This document shows, in pieces, positions 57,823-64,000 of a stretch of 64,000 nt of DNA. The first letter of the stretch is position 1; the number at the start of each line of letters is the position of its first letter. Source of the stretch: Ahaetulla prasina (Eukaryota > Chordata > Lepidosauria > Squamata > Colubridae). The notes under the pieces are model-generated. The model did not search any database. It was not told the DNA's origin and worked only from the letters and a program-made list of their open reading frames with translations. The position numbers and the translations under genes were made by a program. The stretch covers positions 161,456,502 to 161,520,501 of the forward strand of contig NC_080541.1 of NCBI RefSeq assembly GCF_028640845.1, written 5' to 3'.

Positions 57823-58349
57823 TGTTGTGTCCTCCTCCGCCTCCATCTGAATGATGGTTTAATTAGCCGGCACTATCAGCTCTGGCGACAAAAGAGCCAG
57901 CGTCTGCCAAGAGCCCTCCTTATCTTCCATGACGCTGGTGAGTCACAAACTTCAGCTCTAGTCAATCAGTGGATTTGCCTGTTAAAACAAGACACAGCAG
58001 CTCTGGCTGCCTTTTATATCCTGTGGGGTGTGGCTCCATGGCCCAGCACTTCCTAGGCCTACCCCACCCTTGCTTCTGTTGTTCTCTCCTGCCTACGAAA
58101 CCAAGCCTGATTGCTGTCAGCTGGGTCTGCAGGCGTGGCCTGGGGGGGAAAGAGTCAGGGGAAGGAGGCCTCATTATCTCTTTCACCTGGCCTGCTTCTG
58201 GCTCCTGGAGCTGAGCCAGGGAAGCCGGTGCTCCCGAGGTAAGTCTTGACAGCCCTTCCCCCTCACTGTCTAAGTCACTTTCTGGCAGCAGGCCCGGCTC
58301 CAAGTCACTTCCGGGCATGGGGCCAGGTTCAGGGGCTGGAGTCACAACA
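57823..58349 (-). mobile_element. Solo LTR, 527 bp, antisense, nested in a repeat
   Basis: Perfect 5-bp duplication AGCGG (57818-57822 and 58350-58354). On the minus strand it runs TGTTGTGACTCC to GAGGACACAACA with ATATAAAAGG as its TATA box. The open frame from LTR base 5 spans 128 codons. Related to the LTR at 44766 (shared Pro/Glu/Ser-rich start and GWGRPR motif). Confidence 0.88.
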
Positions 58350-58692
58350 AGCGGCTTCTGAATGAATAGTTGTTATCCAAGAGTACCTGCAGAAACGAAC
58401 ACAAGCATTCAAACACAAATAATGAAAAATATTCTTTTTTGCTAATGTCCTGAATGACATCCAGGAAAAGGCAGGTCAGTGTTTAAATTGGGCCTGGATT
58501 CAGGATTGTCTATGTTGATGCTATTCTAATTTTTTTAAATTATTGGGACAGGAAATGGGATGTTAGGAGAAAGACAAAGAAAGAAAAACCCAAATTTTCT
58601 TTCATTGGTAACTAAGATCCACACTGGTATTGATCAGTTAGCATCAAAGTAAGGGAATCCAATTTATAATTTGGTCATATAAATATAGGAAG

Positions 58693-58760
58693 TCTCTAGA
58701 TTATGAACCTCCATCTTAAAAACAACTCCTAGTTATGAATAGGCTGTCTGCAGTATTCAA
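58693..58760. repeat. TCCTC-family repeat fragment
   Basis: Short stretch around CTAGATTATGAACCTCCATC and AACTCCTAGTTATGAATAGG, a partial and diverged copy. Confidence 0.35.
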
Positions 58761-59169
58761 AATGGTGGATGGCCATTTGGCAAAGAGATCCATCTCAAAA
58801 AAAGAAGGACAAATTTAGGCTGGCAAGGAGAGTCCCTGTGTTGTAGGCAGGGTGGTCCTAGTGGTGTTTCTGTCTTGTGCGTGGCTATGCAACACATCCT
58901 CATCTACTGACCCACTGCTATATTTCCACCCCCTCTTCTTCAGTTCACACTTTGCAGGTGTTCCTGCTTGTGTGTGTATGTGTATGTATGTGTACTCTGA
59001 CAAGCCAAGTGAGTGCTGAAGATTGGAAGGTTAGGTTTGGAGATCAGTTCTGGGGAATGTTTGGCTTTTATGGGTTGTGGGGTTTTTTTAAGCTATTTTG
59101 AAGGGCATCCTGGGCTATACAAATTTGGGACATCTGGCACACTAAATTTGTTTTTAGCAGTTTATGGTA

Positions 59170-59780
59170 AGACAAACAGATAACTAAATAACCTGTTCAG
59201 GCAAGTTCCTCGGAAGGTCAGAGACAGCTCTTCAATCCGGCGGTGGGGGCAGCGGCCTTTAAAAATGACCGCTTTGAAGCTGGGGCAACCGGAATAAGAT
59301 TTTGTGCAGAAACGGTGTTTGGATAGAGTACTGGTACCGGGTATGTGATTGGCCAACTCACAGGTAAAAAAGGAATTTTTTAAAAAAATAATAATTAAAA
59401 GATCCTGGCAAGGAAACAAGCAGCTAATTGGTACTTGGGAATTTTAATGGCGGGACACGAACAAAGAGGAAGTCAAAGTATTAAAGCCCAGAAAAGAAAA
59501 CTTTGTATTTGGATTTAAAATTGGACTTGGAGAAATTAAAATCAATATAAGAAAAGGAAACCTGAGGGAAAGTATTTTTAATGAAGATTTGAAAGAATTT
59601 TGACAGTTCTGAAGTATGAAGGAAGAACAAAGAGGAGGTTAACATATTAAAGCCCAAGAAAGGAAATTTTACAACTGGATTTAAAACTGAATTTGAAAAA
59701 AATTAAAAACAATAAAAAGAAAAGCAATTTGAAAGAAAGTATTTTCTATGTGGATTCAAAATACTTTTGTAAACTGGATA
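59170..59780 (+). repeat. Possible LINE 5' UTR with two imperfect tandem units
   Basis: A GC-rich head (AATCCGGCGGTGGGGGCAGC) is followed by A-rich sequence in which about 160 bp is repeated twice: both units begin GAACAAAGAGGA, contain TATTAAAGCCCA and GGATTTAAAA and end near AAAGTATTTT. This looks like an L1-type 5' UTR, but I cannot confirm the family. Confidence 0.35.
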
Positions 59781-61739
59781 CTTTGTTCTGAGAAGTGTGG
59801 ATTGGAGAGAGACATCTGCTGGTAGAAAGAAAGCACTACAATGACTGACCTGAAAATTCAAGGAAATTACAACAGTGACCTTGATCATTATAAGAGTTGT
59901 GAGAAATTTTAAGGAGCATTTGTTTTGTTTTAAGCTGCTTGATCTCGACTTCTAAAGGAGGTGGATGATAATAAACCTTTAAGTTGGAGTGTTTTGGACA
60001 AACATTTGTACTGGATGTTATCTAGAAATAGACTATGTGGACTAAAATTTTAATTAAATATAAGTGGAAATACTAATAATCTTTTAAATTAATAATATGG
60101 AGTTTTGAATAATATGGAGTGAAGAATTAATTGAGATGCTTAAAAACATGTCTGAACCAATAAAGGGCAATAAAAAGTCAGAAACTTTTTAAAGTTTTAT
60201 TAGAAGCAGCACTGGACACTGGAAAGGGAAAGGGCTATTGCTGAACAAGTTCTCCTTCCCCAACTCCAATATAAAATCTCAACTGGTCTGCAATAATCTG
60301 CAGTTAAAAGAAAATCTCCAGCCCAGTCTAGACCAATTCCTCCATATGCAGGACATACGACTTTTCCATTCTTAACTGATTTAAAATTTCTACATTGTTG
60401 AATAATTCTAAACCTTGTAAACTGGGGAGCTGTTACAAGCAAATATTATAATTTTTAATTGTATCATCAAATTGGCTTCCCAAGTAGTGAAGCAATATTT
60501 TATTTTATTTTATTTTAATTTTATTATATATTTTGTCACACAGTATGGCAACAAGAACTGAATGCTTAAACAGATCAAATTATAAACTGGTTAGAAAGCA
60601 TTAACAACTATCCTTAAGTGCAGTTTACACATTTTTATGAAGAAATTATGTGACAACTGTCTCCTGTCATGTTTCTAAAGAGGGCATGCATTAGAGTGAA
60701 CAGTGTGTTAATCATTATCCTTCTAAAAGTGATAAAAGGATGCATCCTTTCTTTTAAGAGCAGATAGAGATCCTTTTTATTTGTTGGTTCTACTAAAGAA
60801 CTGAATATTTTAATGCTTTTGTAAACTGAAATATATCATCAAGGTTAATGGTACTCTATGTCGAAGTTAACAGTCATCAACATTTATGTCTTGAAGTTGG
60901 AGAATATGTGTGATGTAAGGTATCAATAAGTTTCTTTATATTATAGCTACTATGTATTTCAAAGCATAAATAGATGAGCAACTAGTCTCAGCTACTTTTT
61001 CTAATTAAAAAAAATTAGAAAGCGACCCATTTATACTTACAGCTGGGCACTATTCAATGGATTCTTGAACAGCAAATTTCTTTCTAGTCCAAAGGTAAAT
61101 TATTCTTAAATTAATTTTTAGTAGATATTCCAAAGGATTTGGAGATGGCAGAAGCCCATAAAATGAGTACATGTGCCAACCTCCAAAAACACCTGTAAAA
61201 AAACATACCATATAACAAATTCTAAAAAATCTCCACACCCAAACTACCAAGTGTGTAATGAACTACAATTACAATTGATCAAACAATCCAGATCAGAATT
61301 TGTCAAAGGAAAAAAGGAAGAAGGTCTACATTTGCATACTGACTGGCTGCTTTTCTTAATGATACAAGGTTCTCTGAGCTAGCTTGCTTCCTTACAGAAA
61401 AGATATGGATGCTTTCTTTTTCCAGAGGGCAAAAAGTAGCTTGCATCGCACTCCAAACTGCAATTTTGTGAGTTTCACAGAGTAACATAACTGAAGATTA
61501 TCTGTGTTTCCTCATGTTATGCTTACCAGGAATTTCTGTCATTGTACTTGGGGATTGTTTTGCTGTTCCTGCTCCAATATTGCATTTTGCATAATTTACT
61601 GCACATAGACCAGAAATGGGCTGTAAACAGCTCTCCCAGGATGGTATCCTACTGTTCTAACAGGCTATTAGCCTGACAACAGTGGTAGCCTTGTGTCCAT
61701 TTCTTTTGTTTATACATATCCTGCCTTTATTATTTTTAT
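59781..61739. other. Intergenic DNA between DNAI4 and INSL5
   Basis: AT-rich. A short L3-type tail, (TTTTA)n then TTTGTCACACAG, lies at 60500-60545. Otherwise I recognise nothing here. Confidence 0.5.
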
Positions 61740-61945
61740 ACACAACTCAAAAGCAGCAAATATATCTAATAGACCTTCTACCTCCTATTTTCTCCACAAC
61801 AACAGCTCTGTGAGGTAGATTGGCTGAGAGAGAATGACCAGCCCAAAGTCACCCAGTCAACTTTCATGCCTAAGGTGGGACTAGAACTCGCTGTCTCCTT
61901 ATTTCTAACCTGGTGCCTTGACTGCTAGCCCAATCTGGCTGTCAC
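61740..61945 (-). mobile_element. Sauria-type SINE, antisense
   Basis: ACAACAGCTCTGTGAGGTAG, CCCAAAGTCACCCAGTCAAC, GGTGGGACTAGAACTCGCTG and ACTGCTAGCCCAATCTGGCT: full reverse-complement layout of the SINE at 21487. Confidence 0.78.
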
Positions 61946-62961
61946 TCTTGTTTCTAGTGATGGAAATAGAGTCCTGGAAAAGATAAAAGTTTGCAAGCTC
62001 AACTCACTTTTCAAGGATCAGGCAATCAAAAATGATTGTTTTAGTACTTACATAGGCATGTGGAGTCACGTGGCAGAACATTGATCATGAAGATGATGCA
62101 AGGTCTGTGTTTTGTATGGATATCAGGATGTAATTATATATGGTAAGTTTGAGTTATAATGTCATCCATGCATGTTATTTTTAATATCACTATGGCTAGC
62201 TGTGGACATCTATGAGTTCTGTCAGAAGTTAATTCTCTTATCAACAATTTCTTTCAGCTTTAAAATTGCTTTCAGGAATTGTGAATAATTCTACTCACAG
62301 TTATTTTTAGTTTTAACTACACACACAAGCTGAAACAAGACACTTTTATGATCTAAAGGCTTTTTCTCAGGGTTTCAACTCTGCAACATCCTATGTCATC
62401 CTTGCTAGATAAAATCCGTAATTTCAGAAACTGATACTATCTTAAAGTAGATTATGTCAGAGTGCAATAGAAACATAAAAAAACAAAATTATTCTCTCTC
62501 ATTCCAAAATTATTCACTGATGGTTTTCAAAATCTGCAAAATTTAAATACAAAGGATCAATTGCTGGACCAGCACATATAAGATTAAAGCATTGGAAAAA
62601 CTCAGAGAATCCAATAATTCTGCTAAATGTTCCAAAGCAACCTGGAATGTTCATACTAGCTAAATTAATCCACTGCTTAAAAATTATAGCAGCCACAATA
62701 ACTTGCACTTAGTTAAATATCACAAGCGACACTTTGCGATATGGGGATGAAGTGCACATTTATAATATTGATCTAAGGCAGAATAATTCTATAAATGTTC
62801 TGGAACACTGACTGACTGCTGTTCTTGGCCAATGTAGTGATATACTGAAACATCAGTAACTATTTGAGAACAACTCAGGCACATTACCTACAGCACTTAA
62901 AGCCATCAAAAAAACATTTTACTAGTTCTGCCCACGTCATTCAACCAACAGCCCAGATACA

Positions 62962-62967
62962 TATAAA
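62962..62967 (+). promoter_or_regulatory. INSL5: TATA box of INSL5
   Basis: TATAAA lies 84 bp before the INSL5 ATG, which places the likely start of transcription near 62992 and gives a 5' UTR of about 60 nt. A TATA promoter fits a tissue-restricted hormone gene. Confidence 0.65.
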
Positions 62968-63050
62968 TTGATGCCGGATCTCAGCATGAACCTCTAGTGG
63001 CTCTTTACTTCTTCCCTGCTCAAATTGCTACAAGGTGTTTTATCTAGAAA

Positions 63051-63219
63051 ATGAAGGTGGTACTAGTAGGGCTGCTTTTCCTCTGCGTCATGGCCATACA
63101 TTCTGAAGCAACAACTATTAAACTCTGTGGGAGAGAATTTGTAAGAGCGGTTGTCTTTGCTTGTGGAGGATCACGGTGGAGAAGACAACTTGGTGACCAT
63201 TTTTCAGAAGGGCTCATAG
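63051..63219 (+). CDS. INSL5: Insulin-like peptide 5, exon 1 (signal peptide and B chain; partial gene)
   Basis: The ATG opens a signal peptide (about residues 1-20, hydrophobic core VVLVGLLFLCVMA). A relaxin-family B chain follows with the two B-chain cysteines (KLCGREF and VFACGG), the Arg-x-x-x-Arg receptor-binding pattern (R-EFV-R) and the Trp of SRW followed by Arg-Arg. The order CGREFVRAVVFACGGSRWRR matches INSL5 closely. The exon ends in phase 1 before GTAAGC, the usual C-peptide intron of the insulin superfamily. INSL5 is a gut L-cell hormone acting on RXFP4. The exon with the rest of the C-peptide and the A chain lies past the right edge, so intactness cannot be judged. Position next to DNAI4 matches mammals. 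Confidence 0.94.
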
Positions 63220-64000
63220 GTAAGCATATGAACTACCCCAATATTCATAATTTTGGCATGCAATCAATCATTGCAATAAATCTACCATTATCTTGATTTT
63301 ACTATGCTATAGTTTAATAAAAACATTTTAAAGATGAGTTACATTATAAAAGTAATAACATAATTTAAAAAACAGAAAGTACCAGGGAGAAAACTCATTC
63401 TGCCCTATTTTGATGGTATGAGCACCAAGAAGAGATTCTTAAATGTACCAGAGCTGGCAATTATCTTTTCAAGTCCCTATGCCTCAACCTGTGCAAGCTT
63501 TGAAATATGCTACAATATTGCATAGGATAATACATATTAATCAGTTTTTAGATTTCTACAAGTTACTTTTTAATAATAGCTTTTGGGATTATTTTGTTTT
63601 AAGTAGATAGCTAGATGTAGATAGATATAGTATATAGATACAGATATAGAGAATTGCATATAGAATATAGAAATTCAGAACTTTAAAGGAGTCTGTTCAG
63701 AAATATATTTTGGTGAATGAAGCAACATCTCTTAGGGCTCACTGAAATCAGGTGCGTGACCAGGATTACAAAACTCACAAAGCAGTTTGCTTTTGATCTT
63801 TTGAAGTTAATATATAATTCCTATTCTAATTGGAGAAGCATTTGGAAGAAAATCTAATTTTCTTCATTCTTTTGAAAAGAAGTTAGTTTCAATTTGGGAT
63901 ATACTTTCTGGGAAAACAAAGCTTTCTGAAAGCAATGCAGCTGTTTTAGTATAAATTCTTAGACTGAAACTTCCAGGTTGATCTTCTAAATATTAACAAC
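63220..64000 (+). other. INSL5: INSL5 intron 1 (partial)
   Basis: Begins with the GTAAGC donor. AT-rich, with a TAGATA-type microsatellite at 63604-63650. No second exon (A-chain cysteine pattern) is visible before the window ends. Confidence 0.75.

Noticed and set aside
63051..63296. 81-codon frame as the whole INSL5 product
   Set aside because: The frame runs through a GTAAGC donor at 63220 into intron and lacks the A chain; only codons up to 63219 are exon.
1..64000. CRISPR arrays, operons or other prokaryotic systems
   Set aside because: The window is spliced vertebrate DNA; its regular repeats are microsatellites and transposons.

Overview
This is vertebrate nuclear DNA, most likely from a squamate and probably a snake. 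Squamate-type repeats are everywhere: L3/CR1 LINE ends carrying (ATTCT)n tails of the kind known from snakes, tRNA-derived and 5S-derived SINEs, many short hAT elements with 8-bp target duplications, an R4/Dong-like LINE fragment and a Penelope-like element. The gene order MIER1 - DNAI4 (WDR78) - INSL5 matches human 1p31.3. The species was inferred from repeats alone.

Layout. (1) 1-13.3 kb, minus strand: the 5' end of MIER1. Its first coding exon (ATG GCG GAG, then GTAAGT) lies in a CpG island at about 12.9-14.3 kb. A 25-nt second exon lies at 307-331, and the rest of the gene is beyond the left edge. (2) 14.3-22.5 kb: repeat-rich DNA between the two genes, with a hAT element carrying a decayed open frame, a Tc1-like relic, SINEs and an L3/CR1 LINE with a 209-codon open frame. 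(3) 22.6-57.3 kb, plus strand: a complete DNAI4 gene. I assembled 17 coding exons, all with GT/AG introns and matching phases, giving 828 codons plus a stop. DNAI4 is the WD-repeat intermediate chain of an axonemal inner-arm dynein. About 230 bp upstream of its ATG are a CCAAT box, an RFX X-box-like site and a forkhead GTAAACA site, as expected for a motile-cilium gene. (4) 57.3-62.9 kb: repeats. (5) 62.96-64 kb, plus strand: TATA box and exon 1 of INSL5 (signal peptide and B chain). The A-chain exon lies beyond the right edge.

The genes look ordinary and intact. The more unusual signals come from mobile DNA. Five solo LTRs of related families all keep an open frame starting at LTR base 5. 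One of these LTRs ends 28 bp before a DNAI4 exon. A LINE tail supplies the pyrimidine-rich DNA before another exon. Several near-perfect hairpins sit in introns. I saw no clear new biological system. All family names come from recognising sequence by eye, without database searches.
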